In this document: positions 6,724 to 15,014 of the stretch, piece after piece
Numbering within the stretch: the first letter of the stretch is position 1
How the letters are laid out: every line of letters starts with the position of its first letter
Source: JBDKGD01 sp964513095
Lineage (GTDB): Bacteria; Patescibacteriota; Minisyncoccia; UBA6257; 2-01-FULL-56-20
Assembly (NCBI GenBank): GCA_964513095.1
Contig: CAZELH010000009.1
Location: 1-25,110, forward strand
Length of the DNA stretch: 25,110 bases
Direction: 5' to 3'
Notes under the pieces: generated by a model
What the model was told of the DNA's origin: nothing
What the model saw: only the letters and a program-made list of their open reading frames with translations
The model's database searches: none
Translations under genes and position numbers: made by a program

Positions 6724-8052
6724 TTACAACTCCATCGTCACTTCCCGTTGCGGGACGAGTGAGGGGTCAGTAGGGAGCGTGAAAGAAATGACTGTACCGC
6801 GATTGACCTCCGATGTCACTGCTACCTCCCCCCCGTGACCACGAATAATGTTTTTGACGATGTATAACCCCAACCCCGAACCCTTTGTTTCAAATCGAAC
6901 CGCGTTTTCAGCACGGAAAAACTTTCCAAACAATTTTTGAATGTCGTCTTGCGGGATTCCAATACCTGTGTCTTTCACGGATACTTTTACGTACGGCATC
7001 GCGTCTATCTTTTCTACTTTTATCACAATTTCTCCATTTTTTACGTTGTATCGAATGGCATTTTCCACCAAATTATTGATCGCGAGCGTTAGTTTTTGTT
7101 CGTCGATCATTACTGGCGGAAGCGCTTCTTTGGGTGTATCAAAATACAGTTTTAATCCTGCTTTTTGAATTAACGGACTAATATCTGAAAGAATACGATT
7201 CAAAAACACTATGATATCAAGCGATTTAAATGTATATCCAAAATGACCCTCCTCGATTTTTGCGATGTTCAATAAGTCTTCGGTAATGGCGATGAGTTCT
7301 TTTGTGGAATTTCGCACATTTTCAACAATCGTTTTTACCGTGTCGCTGGCTCCTTGTGTTTCTGTTGCCAGCGCTTCCGCTGCCCAACTAATTTCTGTTA
7401 ACGGAGTGCGGAGTTGGTGGGAAGCGGTGGTTATAAATTCATTTTTTGATTTTATAACCGACAGTTCACGGGTGCGATCTCGAACTATTTTCATGAATCC
7501 GAGCAAAAATCCATTTTCATCAACAACACGACTGGTGGTTACTCGAAGATCAAGCAGTGGGTCTGAGAAAGAAATATCTACTACCTGAGGGTAGATTCCG
7601 GCTGCTGTTCTGTTAATCATCCCTGGGGCTAACGAAGGGTATATTACTTGCGTGAGAAGGGTAAATTGCGCCTGAGCGGCATCTTGTGGTACCACTGAAT
7701 GACCTATTATATCTTCTTTTTTAATACCAAACATTCGCTCGCCAGCTGGATTAAAAAATAGCACTTTAAACGTCTGGTCATACACAATAAGCGCATCTTC
7801 GAGACTTAATACCACTCCTTTTAATTCATTTTTTTCAATAGCGGCATTATAGGCGGTGTATGCCGATTGATACCCCATAAAAAATACAATCGCCATAATC
7901 ACCCCCAGAAGCATCAGTGCTATCCCTAATGGAATTCCACTTAAAAAAAATAATTCTAACAACGCTGTCGCGACAATTGCAGGGATAGTGAACCAGAAGA
8001 TATGCATCTCTGGTAACATGAGAATTTTTTGTAATTTTTGAAATACGGACAT
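6724..8052 (-). CDS. Membrane-bound PAS sensor histidine kinase (orphan)
   Basis: Domains in order over 442 residues: two membrane helices (about 17-37 and 42-62), a PAS domain (about 75-190; ALIVYDQTFKVLFFNPAGERMFG), HisKA with the phosphorylated His212 in SHQLRTPLTE, and HATPase with N-box NNLVENAIRYN (326-336), G1 DTGIGIP (361-367), F-box FGKFFRAE and G2 GSGLGLYI (391-398). All catalytic boxes are intact. With almost no extracytoplasmic loop and a cytoplasmic PAS, it probably senses an internal or membrane cue. No response regulator is in the window. It starts 50 bases after polA; a TATTCT hexamer 10 bases before the ATG suggests its own promoter, but the -35 is poor. An ECF sigma gene follows; a functional link is speculation. 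Confidence 0.95.
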   Translation of the reverse strand: MSVFQKLQKILMLPEMHIFWFTIPAIVATALLELFFLSGIPLGIALMLLGVIMAIVFFMGYQSAYTAYNAAIEKNELKGVVLSLEDALIVYDQTFKVLFFNPAGERMFGIKKEDIIGHSVVPQDAAQAQFTLLTQVIYPSLAPGMINRTAAGIYPQVVDISFSDPLLDLRVTTSRVVDENGFLLGFMKIVRDRTRELSVIKSKNEFITTASHQLRTPLTEISWAAEALATETQGASDTVKTIVENVRNSTKELIAITEDLLNIAKIEEGHFGYTFKSLDIIVFLNRILSDISPLIQKAGLKLYFDTPKEALPPVMIDEQKLTLAINNLVENAIRYNVKNGEIVIKVEKIDAMPYVKVSVKDTGIGIPQDDIQKLFGKFFRAENAVRFETKGSGLGLYIVKNIIRGHGGEVAVTSEVNRGTVISFTLPTDPSLVPQREVTMEL

Positions 8053-8102
8053 TATTGCGTATAGAATATACCGTCCTTCGCTATTTTTGTTTTTGGAAAA
8101 AA

Positions 8103-10643
8103 TTATTTTAACTTTTCCATTTCTCCCCAGCTTTTTCCCGTTGCGGCTTCCACGGTTAACGGAACGGATAGTTGAGGGAGTACTGACTCCATGTTATTTT
8201 TTACCACTTCTTTTACCTCTTCTATCATATCATCTGCAACTTCTAGCAACAATTCATCGTGAATTGTTAACAACAACTTTGCTTTACTCCCCCACCATTT
8301 TCTTTCCTTTAATGCTTTCTCTACTGAAATCATTGCTATTTTTATGCTGTCGGCTCCTAATCCTTGGAGTGGGAAATTTAATGCGGCTCGTTCACTCGCG
8401 GCAACGAGTTGTGGAATGTGCGATTGTATTCCTTCAAAATACCGACGTCGTCCAGTAAGCGTGGTAGCGTAGCCCGTTTTATGAATTTCTTTTAATAACG
8501 CTTCTTGCCATCGTTTTACCGTTGGAAATTGATCAAAATATTTTTTCATAAATTCTTGTGCTTGAGTGCGAGTAACCCCCGTAGCTTTGGCAAATGCTGT
8601 AACCCCCATTCCATAAATGAGTCCAAAATTGAGAGTTTTTGCCATTCTCCGCTGTTCCTTGGTAACGTCCGCGACTGGGATACCCAATACCGCATGGGCT
8701 GTTTTGGCATGAATATCCTCCCCTTCTAAAAACGCCTTTGTCATCTGTGGATCACCGGTTACGGCCGCCAATATGCGAAGTTCGAGTTGAGAATAATCAA
8801 GGGAAAGGAAACTGGTACCAGAAGCAGATTCGAACGCGCTTCGAAATGCCTTTGACCACTGTGATTCTTGCGGAATGTTTTGCAAGTTTGGATCTTTTGA
8901 GCTGAGCCTGCCTGTTCCTGCGCCAGTTTGAACATACTGGGTATGCAATCGTCCTTTTTCATCTACTAGTCCCTGAATTGCTCGCACATACGTTGATTGA
9001 ATTTTAAAATGCTCTCGATATTCCAATATTTCTTTAACGATGGGGTGTTGATCCGCCACCTCTTCAAGGTGTTGCGCGTCTGTCGAAAAATTCCCTTGTT
9101 TATTTTTTGATGATTTTTTTGTTTTTATTCCTAGTGTTTCAAATAAAATACCGCTTACTTGTTGTGGGGAATTAATATTAAATTCCCGTCCTGCCAACTG
9201 ATAAATCTTTTTTTCAACCGCTTTCAGGTGTTTTTCTATTTCTTTTTCCAATACTACTAATTTTTTTACTGATACTCCGATCCCCCACCGTTCCATTTGA
9301 GCAAGAACCGGCAATACCTTCATTTCAATATCTTCAAATACCGACAGGAGTTCGTATTTTTTTAATCGTTTCATAATCTCCTCGTATAATTCTTCATATT
9401 CTTGTTGTGTCCCTGTCCATTCTTTTTTTCCTAATTTTTTTGCGCATTGTTCTGGAGAAATGTCTTTGTTGTCTGGATCAAGCAACCAATATCCCACTCC
9501 TAAATCACAAAATGGTCCTCCTACCTCAACTCCCCTTTCTTGGCTTTTCTTAATGAACGTTTTTAGATCAAACCCTATTTTCTTTCCCGTAATTGTCGCT
9601 ATTTTTTTTATATCAGGATTTACGCCTGTAATAATAACTCCGTCTTTTGTCGTATATATTTCATCCATTTCATTTTTCTCGGCAAACAATGATTGCTTTT
9701 TTCCTCCCATTACCACTGAAGACGCGGTTATTTTTTCTTTTTTTGTCTGCACACCCTGATCGCCTTTTTTCATGCGTGCCAACAAACTCTCAAATCCTTT
9801 CTCGCGACAGTATTCTAATTGATTTGGCGTTGCGATTCCTTCGGTTTGTAATGCTTCTAGCGTTGTTTCTAAAGGAACATCTTTTTTGATCGTTACCAAC
9901 ATTTTGGCAATAAGTAGTTGCTTTGCGTAGGGAGTAATTTTTTCTTTTATTTTTTCATCAGTTTCACTGTGCTCTAAAATACCTTCAACTGTTTTATATT
10001 TTTGAATAAGCTGACTTGCTGTTTTTGGTCCTACTCCCGGAACACCCTTGATATTGTCCGAGGTGTCTCCTACCAATGCTTTGTAATCTATTAGCTGAGT
10101 AGGCGGAAGACCATATCGCTCTTCTACCTCCTTACTTGTATACACCATCGTATCAGCGATTCCCTTTTTGAACGTTTTTACTTGTATGCGCCCATCTTCA
10201 ATCAACTGCAGTGAGTCGAGGTCGCCTGTTAAAATCGTTACTTTAATATCCGGTTTATTTTTATAGATTGTCGCAAGCGTTCCGATAATATCGTCGGCTT
10301 CAAATCCCGCCTTTTCAAATGTTTGAATTCCAAATGCGCGAAATAAATTATGCGCTTCGATAAGTTGCGTAACCAATGTATCTGCGGTAGGTGGTCGATG
10401 CGCTTTGTAAGCGTCATACTCTTTTTTACGAAACGTTGGCTCTGGTCGATCAAACGCGGCGGCAGCGTAATCGGGTGCATCTGATTGAAATAATTTATAT
10501 AAAATATTGGCGATCCCATAGAGGGCGTTTGTTGGGGCACCGTCAGGGCCAGTCAGCGGTGGGATGGCATGAAAACAGCGATGAATCAGGGAATTCGCGT
10601 CTATTAAGAGGAGGGTTTTTTGTTTTTTCTCTATAGTTGCCAT
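8103..10643 (-). CDS. polA: DNA polymerase I, proofreading domain apparently inactive
   Basis: Pol I fills repair gaps and removes primers. From the ATG at 10643 the protein has 846 residues: 5'-3' exonuclease domain (about 8-280; TLLLIDANSLIHR, FEADDIIGTLA, TGDLDSLQL, GDTSDNIKGVPGVGPKTA), a degenerate 3'-5' exonuclease region (about 320-430) and the polymerase domain (about 435-846) with motif A DYSQLELR at 616-623, motif B RRMAKTLNFGLIYG at 665-678 and motif C HDE at 795-797. The DxE pair needed for proofreading is absent, as in Bacillus and Thermus Pol I. An upstream in-frame ATG (10691) lies upstream of the predicted promoter. At 10643 a TATACT box ends 9 bases before the ATG with no Shine-Dalgarno, suggesting a leaderless mRNA. 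Confidence 0.97.
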   Translation of the reverse strand: MATIEKKQKTLLLIDANSLIHRCFHAIPPLTGPDGAPTNALYGIANILYKLFQSDAPDYAAAAFDRPEPTFRKKEYDAYKAHRPPTADTLVTQLIEAHNLFRAFGIQTFEKAGFEADDIIGTLATIYKNKPDIKVTILTGDLDSLQLIEDGRIQVKTFKKGIADTMVYTSKEVEERYGLPPTQLIDYKALVGDTSDNIKGVPGVGPKTASQLIQKYKTVEGILEHSETDEKIKEKITPYAKQLLIAKMLVTIKKDVPLETTLEALQTEGIATPNQLEYCREKGFESLLARMKKGDQGVQTKKEKITASSVVMGGKKQSLFAEKNEMDEIYTTKDGVIITGVNPDIKKIATITGKKIGFDLKTFIKKSQERGVEVGGPFCDLGVGYWLLDPDNKDISPEQCAKKLGKKEWTGTQQEYEELYEEIMKRLKKYELLSVFEDIEMKVLPVLAQMERWGIGVSVKKLVVLEKEIEKHLKAVEKKIYQLAGREFNINSPQQVSGILFETLGIKTKKSSKNKQGNFSTDAQHLEEVADQHPIVKEILEYREHFKIQSTYVRAIQGLVDEKGRLHTQYVQTGAGTGRLSSKDPNLQNIPQESQWSKAFRSAFESASGTSFLSLDYSQLELRILAAVTGDPQMTKAFLEGEDIHAKTAHAVLGIPVADVTKEQRRMAKTLNFGLIYGMGVTAFAKATGVTRTQAQEFMKKYFDQFPTVKRWQEALLKEIHKTGYATTLTGRRRYFEGIQSHIPQLVAASERAALNFPLQGLGADSIKIAMISVEKALKERKWWGSKAKLLLTIHDELLLEVADDMIEEVKEVVKNNMESVLPQLSVPLTVEAATGKSWGEMEKLK

Positions 10644-10652
10644 GTTTTTATC

Positions 10653-10681
10653 AGTATACCCATAAATGGGGTGGATACGAA
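10653..10681 (-). promoter_or_regulatory. polA promoter (-10 clear, -35 weak)
   Basis: On the minus strand TATACT (10653-10658) ends nine bases before the polA ATG. TTCGTA (10676-10681), 17 bases away, is a poor -35 match. Confidence 0.5.
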
Positions 10682-10717
10682 TATTGCGCACATTTCAGGT
10701 ATGGTGTTTTTTCTACT

Positions 10718-10759
10718 AAAAAAACACATTGGGCTCATGCCGTCGCATTCCATGAGTCC
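10718..10759 (-). terminator. Probable terminator after tsaE
   Basis: A 9-bp stem with one wobble (10731-10739 with 10751-10759) and an 11-base loop. On the minus strand it is followed after a few bases by seven T (A7 at 10718-10724). Confidence 0.55.
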
Positions 10760-10805
10760 TAATTTTAAAGAGCATACATTATTTTTTAAAAACATTACTA
10801 CATCC

Positions 10806-11255
10806 CTACATCTCTATAATTCGCTCGGTTTCTTTTTTTGTATGCAAAAATCGTACTGTTCTATCGGGACGTTTCAGTGCTTTTGCTATTTTTTCCGGCC
10901 ATTCAACTATTATCAGAGCGGTTGGATTTTTTACCATTTCATCCCATCCAATTGCAGTAAGTTCTTTTTTGTTTTTTAAGCGGTACCAATCGAGATGATA
11001 AATATCTGTTATCGTGTTCTTTTTTACTGTAAAATGCTTGGCAATTGTAAATGTGGGGCTGGTAGTTTGTTTTTTAACACCAAACACGCCCAATAACCCT
11101 TTTGTAAAGGTTGTTTTTCCCCCTCCAAGCTCACCCGTAAGAGTTACAATATACGCTCTTTTCCGATGGGCTTTTTTTTGAATATGGGCGATCTCGGTCC
11201 CGAGTCGAGCCCCTTCACTCTTTGTCTGACGGGGCGAATGGGTTTGTATGCGCAT
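10806..11255 (-). CDS. tsaE: tRNA threonylcarbamoyladenosine biosynthesis ATPase TsaE
   Basis: TsaE is the small ATPase that works with TsaB-TsaD to make t6A at position 37 of ANN-decoding tRNAs. Seen: P-loop GELGGGKTTF (about 41-50), TSPTFTIAKHF (switch region), YHLDWYRLKNKKEL and the Walker B-like IIVEWPEKI (about 115-123). Length, 149 residues, is normal. The ATG at 11255 is preferred: AAGGTGG ends about nine bases upstream, while the ATG three codons earlier (11264) would be only one base from it. Either start overlaps the end of the lamin-tail gene by 40-50 bases in another frame, so the two are translationally linked. ruvB lies further upstream in the same run of genes. Confidence 0.92.
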   Translation of the reverse strand: MRIQTHSPRQTKSEGARLGTEIAHIQKKAHRKRAYIVTLTGELGGGKTTFTKGLLGVFGVKKQTTSPTFTIAKHFTVKKNTITDIYHLDWYRLKNKKELTAIGWDEMVKNPTALIIVEWPEKIAKALKRPDRTVRFLHTKKETERIIEM

Positions 11256-11772
11256 TTTTTTCATTCCACCTTAGTATATACAAGACTGCCAGCGCTATGA
11301 CAATGGCTGTTGTCAGGGCGGCACCGTGTACTTGTACCGACGAATAAATCCTGTTTATTGGTGTATTTTCTAACGCTGTTTCTGTTGTCGCGGTATTTTT
11401 TTCTCTTTCGGGATTGGACGCCGCTGGTGTTGGGGTCAAAAACCCAATTTCTCCCGATGGTGTTCGTCCGAAGCTTTTCCCGTCAGGAGCTTTTCCTATC
11501 ATTTTTACCGCGTCCTGCACCACCCCCTTAGCATCTCTTAGAGTTACTGTTTCTTCTGTATTTTTTAACGAAAAATGATACGACTTGGAATCTAACACCT
11601 TAAATCCACCGGATTCTATTTTACCCGAAAGCGATATATGTTTTTTTAACCCTATATCAACACGCCATCCTTCTATATTTTGATTTTCTACTCCCGTGTT
11701 CTTCAATTCAATCCATTCAAATCCACTATCTTTTCCCTTTGGATTTGCCAGAAATTCATTGATTATAATCAC
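11215..11772 (-). CDS. Lamin-tail-domain protein with C-terminal membrane anchor
   Basis: The N-terminal about 110 residues are a lamin tail (LTD) domain: IIINEFLANPKGKDSGFEWI, ELKNTG, then repeated beta strands with LSGKIESGGFKVL and ETVTLRDAKGVVQDAV. A Pro/Thr/Ala/Asn-rich linker (about 113-140) leads to one membrane helix (about 149-168), then a charged tail. LTD proteins of this kind usually sit outside the membrane, but no signal peptide precedes the domain here. Upstream in this frame a TGA within ruvB leaves only a 13-codon extension without ATG, GTG or TTG, though that extension is hydrophobic. The start is GTG at 11772, eleven bases after ruvB, without a Shine-Dalgarno. tsaE overlaps its 3' end. 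The role is unknown. Confidence 0.8.
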   Translation of the reverse strand: MIIINEFLANPKGKDSGFEWIELKNTGVENQNIEGWRVDIGLKKHISLSGKIESGGFKVLDSKSYHFSLKNTEETVTLRDAKGVVQDAVKMIGKAPDGKSFGRTPSGEIGFLTPTPAASNPEREKNTATTETALENTPINRIYSSVQVHGAALTTAIVIALAVLYILRWNEKNAHTNPFAPSDKE

Positions 11773-11783
11773 GAAAATAATTT

Positions 11784-12806
11784 TTAGAACAATCGTTTGT
11801 TTTTTAAAAGCTCAAGATGTTCGTAGGCAGGTTCTAATGCAATTCGCCCCGCAGGAGTTCTTTGAATAAAACCCAACGTCATTAAAAATGGTTCATATAT
11901 GTCTTCAATAACCCCCCTCTCTTCGTTCAGTGCTGCCGCTAATGTTCCTAGACCCACCGGTCCTCCTCTAAACTTTCCTATTATAATTTCTAATAATTTA
12001 CGATCTTGTGGTTCTAATCCTTTTTCATCAACGTCCAACAAGGTTAATGTTCTTTCAGCTGATTTTTTATCAATAACACCATTTCCTTCTACCTGCGCAA
12101 AATCTCGCGCCCGCTTCAATAGACGATTTGCGATGCGTGGCGTTTTTCGAGAGGCTTTTGAAAGTACCTCAACTGCATCGGCGTCTATAGGTGTTCCTAA
12201 AATATGCGCTGAACGTGTGATGATCTGTTTAATATCATCTGTTTCATAAAAATTTAATCTAAACGTTGCACCAAATCGAGTGCGAAGTGGTTGAGAAAGT
12301 AAATTTTCTCGCGTTGTAGCGCCGATAAGCGTGAATGCTGGTAAATCAATCACTAGACTGCGCGCACTCGCTCCTTTTCCTACCATAATATGAAGTTTGC
12401 GCGACTCCATAGCGGGATAAAGGACTTCTTCAATCAACCGATTTATTCTATGAATTTCATCAATAAACAAAATATCGTTTGGTTCAAGGTTGGTGAGAAT
12501 AGCCGCGATATCCCCTGCCTTTGAGAGTGCTGGTCCGGATGTTGTTTTTACCTGCGCACCGAGTTCTTTTGCTGCAACGTATGCCAGTGTTGTTTTTCCC
12601 AGTCCTGCCGGTCCGGAAAATAGAATGTGATCCATGCTTTCCGATCGATTTTTAGCAGCATCGATAATAATTTTTAAATTATCTTTTATTTTTTGCTGAC
12701 CAATATACTGGTCCCACACCGAAGGACGAAGCATGCTATCAACTCCAGTGTCATCAGGCACCATAGTTATGTTCTTTTTTTCTTTTTCATCATCAAATGA
12801 CTCCAT
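11784..12806 (-). CDS. ruvB: Holliday junction branch migration ATPase RuvB
   Basis: RuvB is the hexameric motor that drives branch migration with RuvA. Seen over 340 residues: LRPSVWDQYIGQQKIKDNL, Walker A GPAGLGKTTL (about 65-74), Walker B LFIDEIHR, sensor 1 TLIGATTR, the arginine-finger region LSQPLRTRFGA, and a C-terminal winged helix (RGGPVGLGTLAAALNEERG, EPFLMTLGFIQRTPAGR). The start at 12806 is chosen because the longer form (12839) begins MYCQCPLL, which is not family-like and overlaps the -35 of the divergent ncRNA promoter. No Shine-Dalgarno is present. It is first of a three-gene unit with the lamin-tail gene and tsaE. Confidence 0.96.
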   Translation of the reverse strand: MESFDDEKEKKNITMVPDDTGVDSMLRPSVWDQYIGQQKIKDNLKIIIDAAKNRSESMDHILFSGPAGLGKTTLAYVAAKELGAQVKTTSGPALSKAGDIAAILTNLEPNDILFIDEIHRINRLIEEVLYPAMESRKLHIMVGKGASARSLVIDLPAFTLIGATTRENLLSQPLRTRFGATFRLNFYETDDIKQIITRSAHILGTPIDADAVEVLSKASRKTPRIANRLLKRARDFAQVEGNGVIDKKSAERTLTLLDVDEKGLEPQDRKLLEIIIGKFRGGPVGLGTLAAALNEERGVIEDIYEPFLMTLGFIQRTPAGRIALEPAYEHLELLKNKRLF

Positions 12807-12827
12807 AGAGCGTGTTAAAAGGGGGCA

Positions 12828-12856
12828 TTGACAATACAATTTGTTTGTGCTAGCAT
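12828..12856 (+). promoter_or_regulatory. Strong promoter of the structured RNA
   Basis: TTGACA (12828-12833), exactly 17 bases, TAGCAT (12851-12856) on the plus strand, pointing into the gene-free stretch before pilB. Expected start about 12863. Confidence 0.75.
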
Positions 12857-12862
12857 AGCCCT

Positions 12863-13212
12863 TACAAACGTATAGTCATATTCCTTATACGTATTGTAGG
12901 CGTTCTTACCTACTTAGTACATCTTATACTTCTTTGAACCGCTACCAGCTACTTGGTATCGTTTCTTTTTTATGTATGCGATGAACTGGTCGCTTGAAAT
13001 CTGGGAGCAGGAATTATTTTTAGTATTAGGACGGTTTGGCTTACGCGAAACCTATCCTCGAGATAATTTCAACCTCTTCCTTGTGGAGAGTTTTCAAACT
13101 ATATTCTATATACGCTCCCAGATTTCAGCCGATCACTTCTTCTTTATACTTACTAGACTACACACCATCCTTATAAAAAGCGCGCTCCATTTATTGAAGC
13201 GCACTTTTTTTT
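12863..13212 (+). ncRNA. Candidate structured non-coding RNA, about 350 nt, family not recognised
   Basis: This 389-base gap between ruvB and pilB holds a complete RNA unit: strong promoter, folded body, terminator with eight T. Elements in order: 5' hairpin (12861-12874 with 12886-12900, 14 pairs, one bulge); hairpin 12936-12965 (10 pairs, two mismatches); a long helix joining 12987-13008 to 13114-13135 (13 perfect pairs, then nine positions with one mismatch). Inside it are a helix 13011-13018 with 13062-13070 capped by 13029-13057, and hairpin 13074-13090 with a four-base loop. Several pairs are G-U only when read as plus-strand RNA, which sets the strand. I found no signature of RNase P RNA, tmRNA, SRP RNA or 6S RNA, and no plus-strand gene follows that it could lead. 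An open frame from 12972 crosses the terminator and looks accidental. Confidence 0.7.
13180..13212 (+). terminator. Intrinsic terminator of the structured RNA, probably also of pilB
   Basis: GC-rich stem (13180-13190 with 13194-13204, two mismatches) followed by eight T on the plus strand. On the minus strand five T follow the same stem, so it can also end the converging pilB transcript, whose stop is at 13229. Confidence 0.85.
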
Positions 13213-13228
13213 GGATTTCAATATTGAC

Positions 13229-14974
13229 TTATTTATTTATTTTCTTTTCACCACTTTCTTCGTTTGTTTCCCACATAATTGGTCCTGTTACTTCCTCAAC
13301 TTCCGCTATACTTGTCTCTCCTGTTAGCACTTTCAATATTCCATCATGTTGCATTGATACCATTTTTTGCTTTCTGGTCAATTCACGAATAACTACTTCC
13401 GATGCTGAGTGTAAAATAGCTTCTTCGATTTCAGAATTTATACGGAAAAATTCAAAAATGGCTATTCGTCCCTGATATCCAAATCCATTACATGCATCAC
13501 ATCCAACCGGCGTATAAATTACCAGTGGCGTTGTTGGATTTTCTTCTAAAAATCCCTTTACCGGAGTTCTGTCTACGCGTTCTGGGAGGTTGTTTATGAG
13601 ATTTTTTATCTGCGCCTTCATTTCCGGCGATATCGGTGTTCCTTTTTTACAGACAGTACACAATTTACGAACCAATCGCTGAGCAATAATTACCGCAATT
13701 GCCGGACCAATTGTTGCGGCGCGTACTCCTAAATCAACTAAACGCGGAATGGCGCCAATCGCGTCATTGGTGTGTAATGTTGAAAACACAAGGTGTCCGG
13801 TAAGTGATGCTTGCATTGCAATATCAGCTGTTTCTTCGTCGCGAATTTCACCAACGAGAATAACGTCGGGATCTTGGCGAAGAATTGAACGCAATCCCGA
13901 TGCAAAGGTATATCCTGCCTCGGTATCTACCTGTGTTTGCGAGATTCCGTTAATTCGATACTCTATCGGATCTTCAACGGTAATTACTTTATTTTCTGAG
14001 GAAGCTACGTGCGACAAAAACGCATATAGGGTGGTTGTTTTTCCGGAACCCGTTGGACCAGTATTTAGAATTAATCCATTCGGACGTGTTAAATCTTTTT
14101 GAATAATTTCCAAATCATCGGGACGCATTCCAAGACTTGTTAAATTCACCGCCAAACTATCGGGGTCAAGGATTCTCATTACCACCGTTTCTCCAAATTG
14201 ACCGGGGATGATAGATACGCGAACTTCAATATCCTTTTTGTCCATATGAATCGTAAATCGCCCATCCTGTGCTTCGTCGCGAATATTTATTTTTAGCCCC
14301 GAAAGCAATTTGATACGCGATAGTATATTTCGATATCCAGCTGGCGGAATAACGGTACAAACATCGTGGAGCAAGCCGTCGATACGAAATCGCACCCTCC
14401 CCATTTTCTCATCAGTTTCAAAGTGAATATCTGATGCTTTATTAATAAGCGCTCCAATAATAAACTCATTGAATACTTGCGTTGTTGATGCTTTTGTATA
14501 ATCAACTGCTTCGAAATATTTTTTTGCTGAATTAAACGTTGCAAGTTGCGTTTGCAGAGATTGTTTTTTTTCTTCCTCAAGCGTTAATTTTCCCGTAATC
14601 TCACCGGTGGCAACAGGCACATACTCATAAAAATGCATCGCCTCAATTACTCCCGCTTTTGAGGCAAGGAATAATTTTGTCTGTATGTGTTTTTCTTTTA
14701 AGCCCTGTAATACCTCTTGCGCTTTTTTATTTTTTAGATCAGATACTGCGATTGCGAGTTCGTTAGATTTTACCTCTATCGCAATTAACCCGCCTTCCAT
14801 GGCATCTTCTTTGCTAATCATTTTTACCGCATCAAGCGAGATTGGAATCTTTCGAAGATCAATATAGGTCATGCCACTTTTTTGGGCACGCCCTACCGCG
14901 TCACGTTCTTCCGCTTGGCGATTAATCGATGTTATTTTTGCGGCGAGTGGAGAAATTGGATTTGCGTTTTCCAT
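13229..14974 (-). CDS. pilB: Type IV pilus assembly / type II secretion ATPase (PilB/GspE family)
   Basis: The cytoplasmic hexameric ATPase that powers pilin polymerisation. From the ATG at 14974 it has 581 residues: an N-terminal MshEN-like part (about 30-130), then N2 and ATPase domains with ASDIHFE, Walker A GPTGSGKTTT (306-315), the Asp box VEDPIEY, Walker B DVILVGEIRDEETADIA (from about 370), the His box STLHTNDA, and a zinc-binding CTVC ... CDAC pair characteristic of PilB/GspE. The ATG at 14974 is favoured over one at 15007, which lies upstream of the predicted start site: TATAAT ends 9 bases before 14974 and no Shine-Dalgarno exists, so the mRNA is probably leaderless. No other pilus gene is in the window. 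It converges on the structured RNA. Confidence 0.95.
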   Translation of the reverse strand: MENANPISPLAAKITSINRQAEERDAVGRAQKSGMTYIDLRKIPISLDAVKMISKEDAMEGGLIAIEVKSNELAIAVSDLKNKKAQEVLQGLKEKHIQTKLFLASKAGVIEAMHFYEYVPVATGEITGKLTLEEEKKQSLQTQLATFNSAKKYFEAVDYTKASTTQVFNEFIIGALINKASDIHFETDEKMGRVRFRIDGLLHDVCTVIPPAGYRNILSRIKLLSGLKINIRDEAQDGRFTIHMDKKDIEVRVSIIPGQFGETVVMRILDPDSLAVNLTSLGMRPDDLEIIQKDLTRPNGLILNTGPTGSGKTTTLYAFLSHVASSENKVITVEDPIEYRINGISQTQVDTEAGYTFASGLRSILRQDPDVILVGEIRDEETADIAMQASLTGHLVFSTLHTNDAIGAIPRLVDLGVRAATIGPAIAVIIAQRLVRKLCTVCKKGTPISPEMKAQIKNLINNLPERVDRTPVKGFLEENPTTPLVIYTPVGCDACNGFGYQGRIAIFEFFRINSEIEEAILHSASEVVIRELTRKQKMVSMQHDGILKVLTGETSIAEVEEVTGPIMWETNEESGEKKINK

Positions 14975-14983
14975 AACAGTTTT

Positions 14984-15014
14984 ATTATACCGTAAATCGC
15001 AAATCATATATCAA
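14984..15014 (-). promoter_or_regulatory. pilB promoter
   Basis: On the minus strand a perfect TATAAT (14984-14989) lies nine bases before the ATG. TTGATA (15009-15014) is 19 bases away, longer than ideal. The spacer and -35 are made of heptamer repeats (14992-15026). Confidence 0.6.

Noticed and set aside
8087..8458. Plus-strand open frame antisense to polA
   Set aside because: The opposite strand encodes conserved polA motif C and C-terminus; no promoter or Shine-Dalgarno, and composition matches a shadow frame.
12863..13212. RNase P RNA, tmRNA, SRP RNA or 6S RNA identity for the RNA
   Set aside because: I found no GAGGAAAGTCC or ACAGAAA region (RNase P), no tRNA-like ends or tag frame (tmRNA), no SRP tetraloop helix signature, and no 6S-like single long hairpin with a central bubble. 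A chance GGCTTAC in one loop is not enough.
12972..13475. 167-codon plus-strand open frame starting inside the structured RNA
   Set aside because: It runs through the eight-T terminator and on into the antisense of pilB, has no Shine-Dalgarno, and its product is a low-complexity hydrophobic string; it looks accidental.
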